Assembly (NCBI GenBank): GCA_913061515.1
Contig: CAJXSF010000028.1
Span: 1 to 41,346, forward strand
Source: an uncultured Gammaproteobacteria bacterium
Lineage (GTDB): Bacteria > Pseudomonadota > Gammaproteobacteria > Pseudomonadales > Pseudohongiellaceae
Reading direction: 5' to 3'
Length of the DNA stretch: 41,346 nt
The position numbers and the translations under genes were made by a program. Of this stretch, positions 24,688 through 34,474 are shown one piece after another. Positions within the stretch are counted from its first letter, which is position 1. Each line of letters starts with the position of its first letter. Below the pieces are notes generated by a model that saw nothing but the letters and a program-made list of their open reading frames with translations, was not told the origin of the DNA and did not search any database.

Positions 24688-25388
24688 GGTGATTTCTTTA
24701 AGGCTGCTTTACGTGCTTTGTTGCGGGCGAGTGCGGCTGCGATATCTGCTTTCGCTTGGGCTTGGCTCATGATGGCGGGAGTCGTTTGAGGTGGGTTCCA
24801 CACCCCTGTGGTGATCTCTTGGCTTGGTTCCTGCTGCAAAAGGGCTGGTGCGGCTGCCGCTGCGGCTTGTCGTCGCTCAATCTGGGCAGCTCGGTTTTTC
24901 GCGAGTCGGATATTGCGCAACTCATAACGTTTGCGCCAATGTTGGCTTAGGGCTAGCTGCGCTTGTTCATCTTCGCTTTGCTTAGCCGCAGGCAATAAAT
25001 CGATGCAGTCTACAGGGCACGGGGCGACGCACAAGTCACATCCTGTGCATTCGTCAATGATAACCGTATGCATGCGTTTGGAGGCACCTAATATGGCGTC
25101 GACTGGGCAAGCTTTGATGCATTTTGTGCAACCAATACATTCGTCTTCACGTATGTAGGCAACGAGTCGTTCAGACTCTACCCCATGAGTTGGGTCCAGC
25201 GGAATGACTTCTTTATCGAGAAGCTGTGCCAGCTTGGCGATGGTTCGACTGCCGCCGGGAGGGCACTTATTGATGGCACCACCCGCGCTGATTTCTTTGG
25301 CATAGGGCAGGCAGCCCGTATGGCCACATTTACCACATTGCGTCTGTGGTAAGAGCGCATCGATTGTGGGAATAAGGGCGGCGTTCAT
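24684..25388 (-). CDS. rnfB: RnfB/RsxB-like ferredoxin without membrane anchor
   Basis: The 234-residue iron-sulfur protein starts directly with the cluster domain ([15 protein letters not shown] and a later CPPGG) and then has two bacterial ferredoxin motifs, [12 protein letters not shown] and [12 protein letters not shown]. Genuine RnfB has an N-terminal membrane helix of about 25 residues; here the first residues ([14 protein letters not shown]) are too short for one. No other rnf gene is present; the gene on the other side is a divergent MscS-type channel. The C-terminus is a basic Ala-rich helix ending ARKAALKKS. It may be a soluble electron carrier, possibly serving Nth cluster repair or assembly; that role is inferred from the pairing with nth. 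Confidence 0.85.
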   Translation of the reverse strand: MNAALIPTIDALLPQTQCGKCGHTGCLPYAKEISAGGAINKCPPGGSRTIAKLAQLLDKEVIPLDPTHGVESERLVAYIREDECIGCTKCIKACPVDAILGASKRMHTVIIDECTGCDLCVAPCPVDCIDLLPAAKQSEDEQAQLALSQHWRKRYELRNIRLAKNRAAQIERRQAAAAAAPALLQQEPSQEITTGVWNPPQTTPAIMSQAQAKADIAAALARNKARKAALKKSP

Positions 25389-25550
25389 GACGTACTCACT
25401 TCGGTTTACAACAAGAACTGGATTCTATCATGGCCTTGTTGCCTAGATGTACCTTGGGCGAGAGTTTGTGTCCAAAGGGGCAGCACCACTGTGCCAGACA
25501 CCACCTTTAAGGTATGCTTCTGATTAATAACAGACGCTGGAGCAGCACGT

Positions 25551-26852
25551 ATGCCTGAAGAGATCCAAATTCGTCTAGATGCCATTCTAGAGCAAGTAAT
25601 GTCCACACATTTTTGGTGGCAGGCTGTGGTGGTATTGGTCGCAATTGTTGTGGCATCAATCGTTAGTAAACGGGTGCAGCGACTATTACAGGTTAATAAG
25701 GGTGGTACAGGAATTCGTCATTTGGCAGTGCGCAGCGCGCAGCGCGTCCTATGGCCTTTGAGCACATTGATCATTGTTGTTTGTGGGCGCGCGATACTTT
25801 CTTGGGAAGACGTTCCTGTGGTATTGCTCGACATCCTCGTTCCCATATTGTTGGCGTTAGCGGTTGTGCGCGTATCTGCCTATGTGTTGCGCAAAGCATT
25901 TTCATCAAACCCTATAATACAGTCTTCAGAAAACGCCTTAGTAGTCGTCGTGTGGGTCTTAGTGATACTCCATCTTGTGGGGTGGTTGCCACAGATACTG
26001 GACGTGCTGGATTCGATGGCGGTGTCTCTTGGTGAGACGCGTGTGTCAGTCTTGTCAGTCATTCAATTCATGTTAATTGTAGGTGTCGCTTTTACTTTAG
26101 CCATTTGGCTTTCTGAGGCGATTAATCGCTATATGCAGAAGTCCGCGCATATCTCTCCTAGCATGCGCGTGGGTATTAGCAAATTTAGTCGCTTTTTACT
26201 CCTCACATTAGCATTTCTATTGGCGCTCAATGCCGTGGGCATCAATCTTAGTTCCTTGGCCATATTCGGTGGGGCATTAGGGGTAGGGTTAGGATTTGGT
26301 TTACAAAAAATTACCTCCAATTTTATTAGCGGATTCATTCTTGTTCTCGATCGCTCGATAAAGCCCGGTGATGTCATCACAATTGGAGATAAGTTCGGTT
26401 GGGTGCATGAATTAAAGGCCCGCTACATCGTTGTGCGCAACCGAGAAGGGGTCGACACATTGATCCCTAATGAGAATCTGATTATTTCTGAGGTTATTAA
26501 CTGGAGCTATATGGATCGGAATATTCGTATGAAGATTCCAGTGCAAATTAGCTACGATGACGACCCTGAGGAAGCCTTAGCGATCCTACTATCTTGTGCC
26601 TCTGCCTCGCCAAGAGTCTTGAGCGACCCTGAACCTATGGTGAGACTGACCGAGTTTGGGGATAGCGGCATTAACTTAGAATTACGCGTCTGGATATGCG
26701 ATCCAGAGAATGGCTTTGCAAATGTTAAGTCCGACATTAACTTGGCGATATGGAGAGGGTTCAAAGCGGCTGGCATTACCATCCCTTATCCGCAGCGAGA
26801 CTTGCATATCAAGCAAATGCCGTCGGCTAAGGATTCCCGGTTAGATCAATAG
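25551..26852 (+). CDS. MscS-family mechanosensitive channel
   Basis: The 433-residue inner-membrane protein has about four to five hydrophobic segments in the first 240 residues (around 22-40, 65-85, 90-110, 125-150, 165-190, 215-235). The family's pore helix follows, with Gly/Ala pattern IFGGALGVGLGFGLQKITSN (about 237-256). The beta domain comes next (DRSIKPGDVITIGDKFGWV, PNENLIISEVINWS). The C-terminal alpha/beta domain ends PYPQRDLHIK, typical of this channel family. It releases solutes under osmotic downshock. The start follows GGAG. The gene ends 8 bp before the ModE-like gene. Confidence 0.93.
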   Translation: MPEEIQIRLDAILEQVMSTHFWWQAVVVLVAIVVASIVSKRVQRLLQVNKGGTGIRHLAVRSAQRVLWPLSTLIIVVCGRAILSWEDVPVVLLDILVPILLALAVVRVSAYVLRKAFSSNPIIQSSENALVVVVWVLVILHLVGWLPQILDVLDSMAVSLGETRVSVLSVIQFMLIVGVAFTLAIWLSEAINRYMQKSAHISPSMRVGISKFSRFLLLTLAFLLALNAVGINLSSLAIFGGALGVGLGFGLQKITSNFISGFILVLDRSIKPGDVITIGDKFGWVHELKARYIVVRNREGVDTLIPNENLIISEVINWSYMDRNIRMKIPVQISYDDDPEEALAILLSCASASPRVLSDPEPMVRLTEFGDSGINLELRVWICDPENGFANVKSDINLAIWRGFKAAGITIPYPQRDLHIKQMPSAKDSRLDQ

Positions 26853-26860
26853 GAGGGGGG

Positions 26861-27220
26861 GTGCCCAAGGAACAAGCACAGGTGGAGTGTCGGATTCGGG
26901 TCAGACGTGGCGAAGATATCGCTGTGGGCCCCGGCAAGATCGAATTGCTCAGTGCTATTCGAGAGGCGGGGTCAATCTCTGGTGCTGCTCGTAAAATGGG
27001 AATGAGTTACCGCCGAGCATGGTTGTTAGTTGAAACCATGAACAGCTGTTTCGTAAGCCCATTAGTCTCCACTGCCACCGGTGGCCGTGCAGGTGGGGGC
27101 GCGCAATTGACCGAGGCTGGCCGCAAAGTGCTGGATGACTATGCGGTGTTGATGGCCGAAGTCGAAGCAGTGGCGAATCGTTATCTGGAAACCCTAAAAG
27201 CCAATAATCCCTTACGCTAA
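26861..27220 (+). CDS. ModE N-terminal-type winged helix DNA-binding protein
   Basis: The 119-residue protein consists of the LysR/ModE-type winged helix alone: LLSAIREAGSISGAARKMGMSYRRAWLLVETMN (helix-turn-helix, about residues 27-60), GGRAGGGAQLTEAGRKVLDDY (wing and linker) and a terminal helix. The molybdate-binding MOP domains of full ModE are absent. The start is a GTG at 26861 behind a strong AGGAGGGGG. It follows the MscS-like gene by 8 bp and is probably co-transcribed. Targets are unknown; single-domain relatives often sit near molybdenum or redox genes, but none is adjacent here apart from rubredoxin. Confidence 0.8.
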   Translation: MPKEQAQVECRIRVRRGEDIAVGPGKIELLSAIREAGSISGAARKMGMSYRRAWLLVETMNSCFVSPLVSTATGGRAGGGAQLTEAGRKVLDDYAVLMAEVEAVANRYLETLKANNPLR

Positions 27221-27345
27221 AGCTTTTCCCTGTCTTTGGGGCTGAATTGACGCGCCTCATAGAGTATTATCTGCGCCTTTGGCGCCCATCTTAAGTACCC
27301 TCTACGATGTGCGAGCTATAAGAATCTCGAACAAAGGTGAATGAC

Positions 27346-27513
27346 GTGAAAAAATGGCAGTGTTTGGTATGTGAATTTATGTACGACGAGGCCTTAGGTC
27401 TCCCTGACGAAGGAATTGAGCCAGGAACACGATGGGAAGACGTCCCAGAAGATTGGTGTTGCCCTGATTGTGGCGTTGGTAAAGAAGATTTTGAAATGGT
27501 AGAAGTCCAGTAA
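27346..27513 (+). CDS. Rubredoxin
   Basis: A 55-residue protein. The GTG at 27346 follows AAAGGTG; the nearby ATG at 27341 opens a two-codon frame only. The two Cys knuckles [10 protein letters not shown] (Cys6, Cys9) and [12 protein letters not shown] (Cys39, Cys42) hold one iron. Sequence blocks such as [19 protein letters not shown] are those of standard rubredoxins. It carries single electrons in the cytoplasm, with partner (for example a hydroxylase or reductase) not visible here. It lies 42 bp before metG. Confidence 0.95.
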   Translation: MKKWQCLVCEFMYDEALGLPDEGIEPGTRWEDVPEDWCCPDCGVGKEDFEMVEVQ

Positions 27514-27555
27514 GTACACTTGGTCCGCTACAACAATTCTCAATAGAAGGTAGAT

Positions 27556-29628
27556 ATGCAAGACAAGGCTAATAAGCGTCACATACTCGTCACTATGGCA
27601 TTGCCCTACGCGAATGGCCCTATTCATTTAGGCCATATTCTAGAGGCAACTCAAACCGATATCTGGGTGCGATTTCAGCGTCTAAAAGGCGAGGACTGCG
27701 TTTACGTCTGCGCCGATGACACCCATGGCACGGCCATCATGTTGCGCGCTGAAAACGAAGGTATAAGCCCTGAAACGCTAATTGCGCGTGTACAAGAAGA
27801 GCATGAACGAGACTATGAAAAATTCAATATCGATTTTTCATACTTTCACTCTACGAACTCGCCAGAGAATAAGCGCCTTGTTCAAGCAATCTATTTAAAA
27901 CTTAAAGAAAATGGGCACATTAGTCGTCGCACAATTAGCCAATTATTCGACCCAGAGAAAAATTTATTTTTAGCAGATCGTTTTATTAAAGGGACCTGCC
28001 CGAAATGTAAAACACCGGATCAATACGGTGATAATTGTGAAAATTGTAATGCGACTTATAGCCCAGCTGATCTGATCGATCCCCGTTCGACCCTCTCCGG
28101 GGCGACCCCTGTGGAGCGCGAATCCGAGCACCACTTCTTCAAGCTACCTGAATTTACGCAGATGCTAAAGAAATGGACGCGTAGTGGCACTTTGCAAGAT
28201 CAAGTCGCTAACAAACTGAACGAATGGTTAGAGGGCGGTTTGCAAGAGTGGGACATTAGCCGCGACGCGCCGTACTTTGGGTTCGAGATACCCGAGGCTC
28301 CGGGCAAATATTTCTATGTGTGGCTAGATGCACCAGTGGGTTATATGGCGAGCTTTGAAGCGCTATGTGCGAACACTGATTATCAATTCGATGATTATTG
28401 GCGGCCAGGTAACAACACAGAGCTATATCATTTTATTGGCAAAGATATTGTTAACTTCCATACGCTGTTTTGGCCAGCGGTGCTAGAGAGTACAGGGTAT
28501 AGAACTCCTACCGGTGTTTTTGTGCATGGTTTTGTCACGATCAATGGGCAGAAAATGTCTAAGTCACGTGGCACGTTTATTAATGCTGAAGACTATCTGG
28601 CGCATTTGGATCCTGAATATCTGCGCTATTACTTCGCGGCGAAACTTAGCAGTGCTGTCGATGATCTGGATTTAAACCTAGACGATTTTGTTGCGCGTGT
28701 GAATTCTGACTTGGTGGGTAAGGTCGTTAATATTGCTAGCCGTTGCGCAGGATTTATCAATAAAGGATTTGCAGGCCAGCTTGCACAGAACAACAGTGAA
28801 CCTGCGTTGATCGCAGAGTTTCAAGCGGCGAAAGATGAAATTGCAGCATTGTATGAGGCCAGGGAATACAGCAAGGCATTGCGCCTGATTATGTCTCTTG
28901 CTGATAAAGCCAATCAGTACATCGCAGATAAAGCCCCATGGGTCATTGCTAAAACGGATAAACAGTCGCCAGAGATACAAGAGATCTGTAGTACTGGTTT
29001 GAACTTATTCCGTATGTTGATCGTGTATTTGAAGCCAGTTATTCCGACGATGGCGCAACGGGTTGAGACGTTTTTGTCTGTGCCGCCACTAGTTTGGGAC
29101 AGTGTCGATACGACTCTCAACGGCCATACGATTGGTGACTTTGTCCCATTGATTACACGCATCGATCCTGCGGATGTGGCCGCTATGATGGAGACCGTCA
29201 CCGCTAGCCAGGCGAATGCGAAGACGCAAGAGGAACCGAAAGCTGAGCCTGTGGACTCGCCCTTGGCCAAAGAAGCAATTTGCGAAGAAATTCAATTTCC
29301 TGATTTTGCGAAAGTGGATATGCGCATTGCCAAAATCATTAACGCCGAGCATGTAGAAGGGGCTGACAAACTATTGCGCATCACACTTGATCTAGGTCTT
29401 GATGCGCAAGGTAATCCGACAATCCGCAACGTATTTTCGGGCATAAAGTCAGCATATGATCCTGCGACACTAGTGAACAGATTGACAGTCGTTGTCGCGA
29501 ACTTAGCGCCACGAAAAATGAAGTTTGGCATGTCTGAGGGCATGGTGCTGGCAGCGGGCCCGGGGGGGAGTGATATTTTCCTACTTGAGCCGGACAATGG
29601 TGCACAGCCGGGCATGCGAGTGATGTAA
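27556..29628 (+). CDS. metG: Methionyl-tRNA synthetase
   Basis: The 690-residue class I synthetase has an N-terminal [12 protein letters not shown] (HIGH motif as HLGH), a zinc-binding connective segment with Cys pairs ([17 protein letters not shown]), and [19 protein letters not shown] KMSKS ([10 protein letters not shown]). The anticodon-binding helical domain and a C-terminal tRNA-binding OB domain ([11 protein letters not shown], about 590-690) complete it. The start follows AGAAGG. Length fits the dimeric proteobacterial form with the extra OB domain. Confidence 0.98.
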   Translation: MQDKANKRHILVTMALPYANGPIHLGHILEATQTDIWVRFQRLKGEDCVYVCADDTHGTAIMLRAENEGISPETLIARVQEEHERDYEKFNIDFSYFHSTNSPENKRLVQAIYLKLKENGHISRRTISQLFDPEKNLFLADRFIKGTCPKCKTPDQYGDNCENCNATYSPADLIDPRSTLSGATPVERESEHHFFKLPEFTQMLKKWTRSGTLQDQVANKLNEWLEGGLQEWDISRDAPYFGFEIPEAPGKYFYVWLDAPVGYMASFEALCANTDYQFDDYWRPGNNTELYHFIGKDIVNFHTLFWPAVLESTGYRTPTGVFVHGFVTINGQKMSKSRGTFINAEDYLAHLDPEYLRYYFAAKLSSAVDDLDLNLDDFVARVNSDLVGKVVNIASRCAGFINKGFAGQLAQNNSEPALIAEFQAAKDEIAALYEAREYSKALRLIMSLADKANQYIADKAPWVIAKTDKQSPEIQEICSTGLNLFRMLIVYLKPVIPTMAQRVETFLSVPPLVWDSVDTTLNGHTIGDFVPLITRIDPADVAAMMETVTASQANAKTQEEPKAEPVDSPLAKEAICEEIQFPDFAKVDMRIAKIINAEHVEGADKLLRITLDLGLDAQGNPTIRNVFSGIKSAYDPATLVNRLTVVVANLAPRKMKFGMSEGMVLAAGPGGSDIFLLEPDNGAQPGMRVM

Positions 29629-29661
29629 CGCGGCAATACCCTAAGCAATGGATTCTATTTG

Positions 29662-30201
29662 ATGCAGCAGTTAGGCCTAGTATTACTTTTTGTCGTGTTG
29701 ATTTACACGGGAACCGTTGTTGAGTTTCCCATTCCTGGAACCACCATCATGCAAACTGGGCAGACTATCGCCGTTTTGTGTGCAGGCGCTCTGTTAGGTA
29801 CTGTTCTTGGGGGCGCGAGTGTTGCCTCCTATGTGCTAGCTGGGGCGTTGGGAGTTCCCCTGTTCAGTGAAGGGGCCTCTGGTTTGGCGGTACTGTCAGG
29901 GCCTAGTGGTGGCTATCTTGTTGGCTTCATTGCGGCAGCCATGATGGTCGGTAGTTTCAAACAAAGGGGCTGGTGTGCGTCCTTTCTAGCGTGTTTTGGC
30001 TGTATGTTCCTAGGGCATGCCGTCATCCTCCTTTGTGGCTGGGCATGGATGTCGACCTTAATGGGGTCTGCAGAGGCGTACCAAAACGGGATTGCGCCGT
30101 TTTACCTAGGCTCTTTCGTCAAGTCTTGGTTGGCCGCTGCAATTGTGGTGATTGCGCAACGCTATGTGGCAGTTCTTCGAACTCATGCCACCGCTCAATA
30201 A
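29662..30201 (+). CDS. bioY: BioY-family biotin transporter (S component)
   Basis: The 179-residue membrane protein has about six hydrophobic segments. Family motifs include FPIPGTTIMQTGQTIAVLCAGALLG in the first part and SGPSGGYLVGF, the biotin-binding GPxGGY loop, near residue 77. It takes up biotin, alone or with an ECF energising module; no bioM/bioN is nearby. Start chosen at the ATG 29662 (a TTG at 29659 is adjacent); there is no strong ribosome site, so translation may be coupled to metG, which ends 33 bp before. Confidence 0.88.
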   Translation: MQQLGLVLLFVVLIYTGTVVEFPIPGTTIMQTGQTIAVLCAGALLGTVLGGASVASYVLAGALGVPLFSEGASGLAVLSGPSGGYLVGFIAAAMMVGSFKQRGWCASFLACFGCMFLGHAVILLCGWAWMSTLMGSAEAYQNGIAPFYLGSFVKSWLAAAIVVIAQRYVAVLRTHATAQ

Positions 30202-30217
30202 GCGCTCGCTAGCAGAA

Positions 30218-30436
30218 CTATTTATCTAAGTCTGATAGTTGGGAGTTTAGATCATACTGTTTATCAGTAACGATTCTCTCCAATACGATAAGCCGCTGCT
30301 TGATATTCTCCAATTCTTTCTGGGTCGCATTGTCCTCGACATGATCGACTTTAGTGCCAAGTTTCGCCATTTCTTTTTTGTAGCTGAAGTAGTTCGCAAT
30401 AAATACTATTGCGACTATAAATATGAATACATCCAT
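30218..30436 (-). CDS. Small PspB-like membrane protein
   Basis: The 72-residue protein has one N-terminal membrane helix (FIFIVAIVFIANYFSY, about 4-19) and a cytoplasmic coiled coil ending KQRLIVLERIVTDKQYDL, the same layout and a similar final helix as phage-shock protein PspB. No pspA or pspC is adjacent; the gene is convergent with bioY and has a good AGGGA site before the ATG at 30436. A role in envelope stress is suggested by resemblance only. Confidence 0.55.
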   Translation of the reverse strand: MDVFIFIVAIVFIANYFSYKKEMAKLGTKVDHVEDNATQKELENIKQRLIVLERIVTDKQYDLNSQLSDLDK

Positions 30437-30780
30437 CTCGGTTCCCTTTGCAGAGCAAGTTTCTGCGATAATTGAGGCATAGCATTGTTAACTTAATGAA
30501 TCAGAAGCAATTCGAGTGCCAATAATAATATCTTTAATAAACAAAGAGGTAGAGCTCCTCTGTGACTGTGCTTTAGTCAGAATCGCTATTTTTTGTTGTA
30601 AAAACCTAGGTTTGTTCACACAGGCCAACGACGAATTGCTGATTGCACAATAGTAGTGCGCTAATTCGGCCATAGATACGCGAAAGCGTAGGAAACTTGC
30701 CATACTAGCAACACCTGTGACATAAAGGCTCTCACTTCATAATTCCAAGAATTTAAGAGACTTTTGTTGAAGGATTGCCC
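30437..30780. other. Intergenic region before the serine protease
   Basis: 344 bp between divergent genes. One 71-codon minus-strand frame (30488-30703) has an AGGTG site but no recognisable domain, so I leave it uncalled. I saw no clear hairpin or operator. Confidence 0.4.
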
Positions 30781-32277
30781 ATGACCCTCGCTCGTCGCAG
30801 CTGCGCTGCCATTCTATTGTTTGTTGCTACCTTTGCATCATATTCAGCCGCCGCCCAACTCAATGACGAGATTCGCGCAGTTGAACGCTCCATTATCAAA
30901 ATCTATACGACACAAGCCGCACCAGATTATTTTACCCCTTGGCGCCTATTGACCCCATCCCAAAGCAGCGGGTCTGGGAGCGTTATTGATGGCAATCGTA
31001 TTCTGACCAATGCACATGTCATTGCCGATGCCAGCTATGTACAGGTACAGAAGCACAATGACCCGAACCGTTACACGGCTCGAGTCGTGTTTGTATCCCA
31101 TTCTTCTGATCTTGCAATCGTGACAGTTGATGACCCAGGATTCTTTACCGATTTGGAGCCATTGAGTATTGGCGAACTCCCTAGTGCTCAAGAAGAGGTC
31201 TATGTCTTTGGCTATCCAATGGGCGGGCGGACATTGAGCATTACCAAAGGAATCCTCTCTCGGGTTGAGCAACAAATCTATGCACATTCGGGGGATTTTT
31301 TGCTAGCAGGCCAGATTGATGCGGCAATTAACCCTGGCAATAGTGGTGGGCCGGTGATTGTCGACCAAAAAATAGTGGGAGTAGTGATGCAGGCGAACTC
31401 GGGTGGGCGTGCTGAGAATCTTGGCTATTTTGTCCCTCCTAACATCATTGAGCACGTGTTAACCGATGCTGAGGACGGTGTTTATGACGGATTCCCAGAC
31501 TTAGGTTTTCGCACCCAAGATTTAGAAAGTCCTGCGGCAAAAGAGGCCTATGGTTTGACTCCCGATCAAAGCGGCGTATTGGTCATCAAGGTATTCGAGG
31601 ATTCACCCGCTGCTGGGATTCTGCAAGAGAACGACGTAGTGACAAAAATTGACGGTTTTACGGTGGCTGGCGATAGCACGATTACCGTGAATCCTGAACT
31701 GCAGACTAATTTCAAATACGCGATTGATATGCGGCAAATTGGCGAGACGATTGAGGTCGAGTTTGCCCGTGATGGGCAATTGCTGACCCGTGAGTTGGTG
31801 GCGCAAAAGCGACAGCAGAGCTATAGCTTGGTCAAGCAAGAAGCATTTGATGAGATTCCCGAATACTATATTTATGGCGGTGTGCTATTTGTGCCACTGA
31901 ATATGAACCTCATTATGCGTTGGGGGCCAGATTGGAACCGCACAGCGCCAGTGAGCCTATTGCAAGCGCGTAGCCAGTGGAGTTCGCCAGAAAAGCGTGA
32001 GTTGGTCGTGGCATTGCAAGTGTTAGCATCGGATGTGAACTTGGGTTACCACGATCTACGCAATTGGATTGTCGACTCAGTCAATGGCGAGCCGATACGC
32101 GACTTCGAGCATTTTACGCGTGTTCTCCAAGATAACGATCAGCCACATGTTGTGTTCCGCAACGACAGTGGCTATCAAGTAGTGGTGAATCACCAGCAAG
32201 CCTTGGAGAGCGAACAACGCATACTGCAGCAATATCGTATCCCAGCGCCTTATTCCGAAGGCTTGTTCGACAAGTGA
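30781..32277 (+). CDS. Exported trypsin-like serine protease with PDZ domain (Deg type)
   Basis: 498 residues from the ATG at 30781 (GAAGG nine bases upstream; a TTG at 30775 is less likely). A signal peptide (Arg6-Arg7, hydrophobic 10-20, cleavage after AAAQ near 26) sends it to the periplasm. The catalytic triad is complete: His in LTNAHVIAD, Asp in [10 protein letters not shown] and Ser in [15 protein letters not shown] domain follows ([23 protein letters not shown], about 265-340), then a long C-terminal region of about 150 residues with a second PDZ-like fold ([16 protein letters not shown]). The layout resembles the Deg proteases of plant organelles and some marine bacteria more than DegP/DegS. 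It is probably an envelope quality-control protease; substrate unknown. Confidence 0.88.
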   Translation: MTLARRSCAAILLFVATFASYSAAAQLNDEIRAVERSIIKIYTTQAAPDYFTPWRLLTPSQSSGSGSVIDGNRILTNAHVIADASYVQVQKHNDPNRYTARVVFVSHSSDLAIVTVDDPGFFTDLEPLSIGELPSAQEEVYVFGYPMGGRTLSITKGILSRVEQQIYAHSGDFLLAGQIDAAINPGNSGGPVIVDQKIVGVVMQANSGGRAENLGYFVPPNIIEHVLTDAEDGVYDGFPDLGFRTQDLESPAAKEAYGLTPDQSGVLVIKVFEDSPAAGILQENDVVTKIDGFTVAGDSTITVNPELQTNFKYAIDMRQIGETIEVEFARDGQLLTRELVAQKRQQSYSLVKQEAFDEIPEYYIYGGVLFVPLNMNLIMRWGPDWNRTAPVSLLQARSQWSSPEKRELVVALQVLASDVNLGYHDLRNWIVDSVNGEPIRDFEHFTRVLQDNDQPHVVFRNDSGYQVVVNHQQALESEQRILQQYRIPAPYSEGLFDK

Positions 32278-32410
32278 TTCCAAGTGCGAGCTGCCTAGTG
32301 CAGCGCCCAAAAACTCGTTGGCACTCTCGGGTATCTCCCGTATCATCTGCCACCAAGTTTTAACTCAAGGCTGTGTAAGCCTGTCCCAACGTCAAAGGAA
32401 GTTTACCAAG

Positions 32411-32980
32411 ATGAGCATTAAGTCAGACCGATGGATCAATGAAATGTCCGAGAAACACGGCATGATTGAGCCCTATGAGCCCAAGCAGGTGCGTAGTGTT
32501 GACGGAAATAAAGTGATCTCCTTTGGCACGTCTAGTTACGGGTATGACGTGCGCTGTGCTCGCGAGTTTAAGATATTCACGAATGTGCATACCTCCAGCG
32601 TTGTCGATCCGAAAAACTTCAGTGAAACCAGTTTCGTGAGTATTGAAGAAGACTACTGCATTATTCCCCCTAATTCTTTTGCTCTAGCGCGTACGGTTGA
32701 GTATTTCCGCATTCCAAGCGATGTCTTGGTGGTGTGCTTGGGTAAATCGACTTATGCTCGATGTGGCGTCATCGTCAATGTCACCCCGCTTGAGCCTGAG
32801 TGGGAAGGGCATGTGACTCTAGAGTTCTCAAACACTACGCCATTGCCTGCGAAGATTTACGCGAATGAAGGTGTTGCGCAAATGCTGTTTTATCAGTCCG
32901 ATGAACAGTGCGAGATTACCTATAAGCAGCGAAACGGGAAATACATGGGGCAAACTGGTGTAACGCCTCCCAAAGCCTAA
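32411..32980 (+). CDS. dcd: dCTP deaminase
   Basis: The 189-residue enzyme converts dCTP to dUTP, a source of dTMP. Read from the ATG at 32411, since AAGGAAG precedes it and MSIKSDRWI is the usual N-terminus; the longer frame from 32318 adds unrelated residues. Motifs: [45 protein letters not shown] with the catalytic Glu, and the C-terminal GKYMGQTG lid. Length matches E. coli and Pseudomonas enzymes. Confidence 0.96.
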   Translation: MSIKSDRWINEMSEKHGMIEPYEPKQVRSVDGNKVISFGTSSYGYDVRCAREFKIFTNVHTSSVVDPKNFSETSFVSIEEDYCIIPPNSFALARTVEYFRIPSDVLVVCLGKSTYARCGVIVNVTPLEPEWEGHVTLEFSNTTPLPAKIYANEGVAQMLFYQSDEQCEITYKQRNGKYMGQTGVTPPKA

Positions 32981-32995
32981 ATATTGACACCGACA

Positions 32996-33025
32996 GTGTG
33001 CGGAAAATTGACACCGCACACTGCC
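32996..33025. repeat. Inverted repeat after dcd, before fleS
   Basis: CAGTGTGCGG and CCGCACACTG are perfect 10-bp arms around the 10-nt AAAATTGACA. ATTGACACCG occurs twice here (32984 and 33009) and an ATTGAC again at 33063. There is no T-run, so a factor-independent terminator is doubtful; it may be an operator in the flagellar control region. Confidence 0.55.
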
Positions 33026-33054
33026 ATCCCCCCTTAAAACCCCCTCCTTTAAAG

Positions 33055-33068
33055 GTCAAAAAATTGAC
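33055..33068. promoter_or_regulatory. FleQ-box-like site upstream of fleSR
   Basis: GTCAAAAAATTGAC matches 13 of 14 bases of the FleQ box GTCAATAAATTGAC known from Pseudomonas aeruginosa. It lies 53 bp upstream of the sigma-54 promoter. FleQ is the flagellar enhancer-binding protein that turns on fleSR. Confidence 0.6.
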
Positions 33069-33121
33069 CATCAAATAGTTTATTTAAACTAACTCTCTGT
33101 AAAATAACACTTTTTATGTGA

Positions 33122-33137
33122 TGGCATAGTCTTTGCT
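33122..33137 (+). promoter_or_regulatory. Sigma-54 promoter of fleSR
   Basis: TGGCATAGTCTTTGCT has the -24 GG and -12 GC dinucleotides separated by exactly 10 bases, as sigma-54 requires. It is 59 bp before the chosen fleS start and would drive fleSR and probably fliEFGHI. Confidence 0.8.
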
Positions 33138-33195
33138 GTTCCTTGTAGACACGCGTCGTATTACTACGGCTAACTCTCTACTCAATGGAAGCATT

Positions 33196-34461
33196 ATGGC
33201 GGCAGTTGCGAACAGAATTCAGTCCGAGCAAAGCTCAGCACTTCAAGCTATTCGGCCATTGACTGAACAGCCCTTAGAGCTCAATGATCCAGAGGCACTC
33301 AACCTGGCATTTCGCGCCTTCAACGATCTTTCCAGCGAACTGAGTAATGCCTACGAGCTATTACAGGAGCGGGTGGAGCAGCTTACGCGGGAAGTAGAGA
33401 GCGCTAATCAACAACGCTTGCAAGAGATCTCCGAAAAAGAGCGCATTGCCAGCCGTCTAGAAAATTTACTGCAATTACTCCCAGGTGGCGTGATTGTTTT
33501 GAATAGCCAAGGGCAAGTCACCTCTTGTAATGCCGCGGCCATCGAACTATTGGGCGAGCCATTAGAAGGGCAGTTTTGGCGAGACATAATCGCGCAACGT
33601 TTCGCGCCTCGGTCAGACGATGGCCACGAAATCTCCTTGAAAAGTGGTAAGCGTATTAGCCTTGCCACGCGCTCGCTCAACGATGAGCCTGGGCAGATTA
33701 TTCTGCTCACCGATCAAACAGAAACCCGCGAGCTACAGCAGCATTTAAGCCGACATCAACGCCTTTCAGCGATGGGTAAGATGGTGTCGTCTCTTGCCCA
33801 TCAGATCAGAACGCCACTTTCCGCCGCCATGCTTTATACGGGGCAATTAGAGAACCCAAAGGTCGATGCGCAGCAGGTAGGGCGTTATGCCAATAAAATT
33901 ATGTCGCGTCTAAACAACATGGAGCGACAAGTAAAAGACATGCTCATCTTCGCCCGTGGCGATGCAGTACTCGATGAGACGACCTCTATCGCTACGTTGT
34001 TTGATGAATTGCAGATAGCGGCCGAAGTGCTAATGCGCAATGGAATTCAATGGCAGTGGCAGATCGACAGCCCAGAGGCGTTGCTGCGCTGTAATCGTGA
34101 GTCGCTAATTGGTGCCATGTTGAATCTCATAGAGAACGCCCTGCAAGCAGCCGGACCAAAGGCCTGTTTGAAGATTGCGGCAGAACAATTGAATGATCAA
34201 GCGCTTCGCCTTTACGTACAAGACAATGGCCCGGGGATTCCCGAAGGTTTGCTTGAGCAGATCAAAGAGGCGTTTTTCACTACGCGCGCTCAAGGTACGG
34301 GGCTTGGCTTATCGGTAGCACAAGTCGTTGCCAAGGCCCATAAAGGGCAGTTTTTTATCGAATCAATTGCAGAATCTGAAAACGAAAGCGGCACCTGTGC
34401 CGGTTTTGTCTTGCCAGTGTGCGAAGAAGAATCAGTCAATAAGTCCATAGAAAGTCTATAG
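33196..34461 (+). CDS. fleS: Flagellar sensor histidine kinase FleS
   Basis: 421 residues from the ATG at 33196 (GGAAG upstream). A frame reaching 33133 would start inside the sigma-54 promoter, so it is rejected. No membrane segment is seen; it is a cytoplasmic sensor. An N-terminal coiled coil (about 45-90) leads to a PAS domain (about 95-185), then HisKA with the phosphorylated His in SSLAHQIRTPLSAAM (about residue 205), and HATPase with NLIENALQAAG, DNGPGIP and GTGLGLSVAQV. It phosphorylates FleR encoded 13 bp downstream. Confidence 0.93.
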   Translation: MAAVANRIQSEQSSALQAIRPLTEQPLELNDPEALNLAFRAFNDLSSELSNAYELLQERVEQLTREVESANQQRLQEISEKERIASRLENLLQLLPGGVIVLNSQGQVTSCNAAAIELLGEPLEGQFWRDIIAQRFAPRSDDGHEISLKSGKRISLATRSLNDEPGQIILLTDQTETRELQQHLSRHQRLSAMGKMVSSLAHQIRTPLSAAMLYTGQLENPKVDAQQVGRYANKIMSRLNNMERQVKDMLIFARGDAVLDETTSIATLFDELQIAAEVLMRNGIQWQWQIDSPEALLRCNRESLIGAMLNLIENALQAAGPKACLKIAAEQLNDQALRLYVQDNGPGIPEGLLEQIKEAFFTTRAQGTGLGLSVAQVVAKAHKGQFFIESIAESENESGTCAGFVLPVCEEESVNKSIESL

Positions 34462-34474
34462 AGAAGAGGTTGTT

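Noticed and set aside
24684..25550. rnfB truncated by a frameshift that removed the membrane helix
   Set aside because: The bases upstream do not encode a hydrophobic segment in any minus-strand frame next to the start, so an anchorless form is more likely than a sequencing error.
30488..30703. 71-codon minus-strand frame
   Set aside because: Some ribosome-site resemblance but no domain, composition or neighbour support; left as intergenic.
33133..33195. Longer fleS start at 33133
   Set aside because: The TTG lies inside the sigma-54 -12 element and would precede the transcription start; the ATG at 33196 has a ribosome site.
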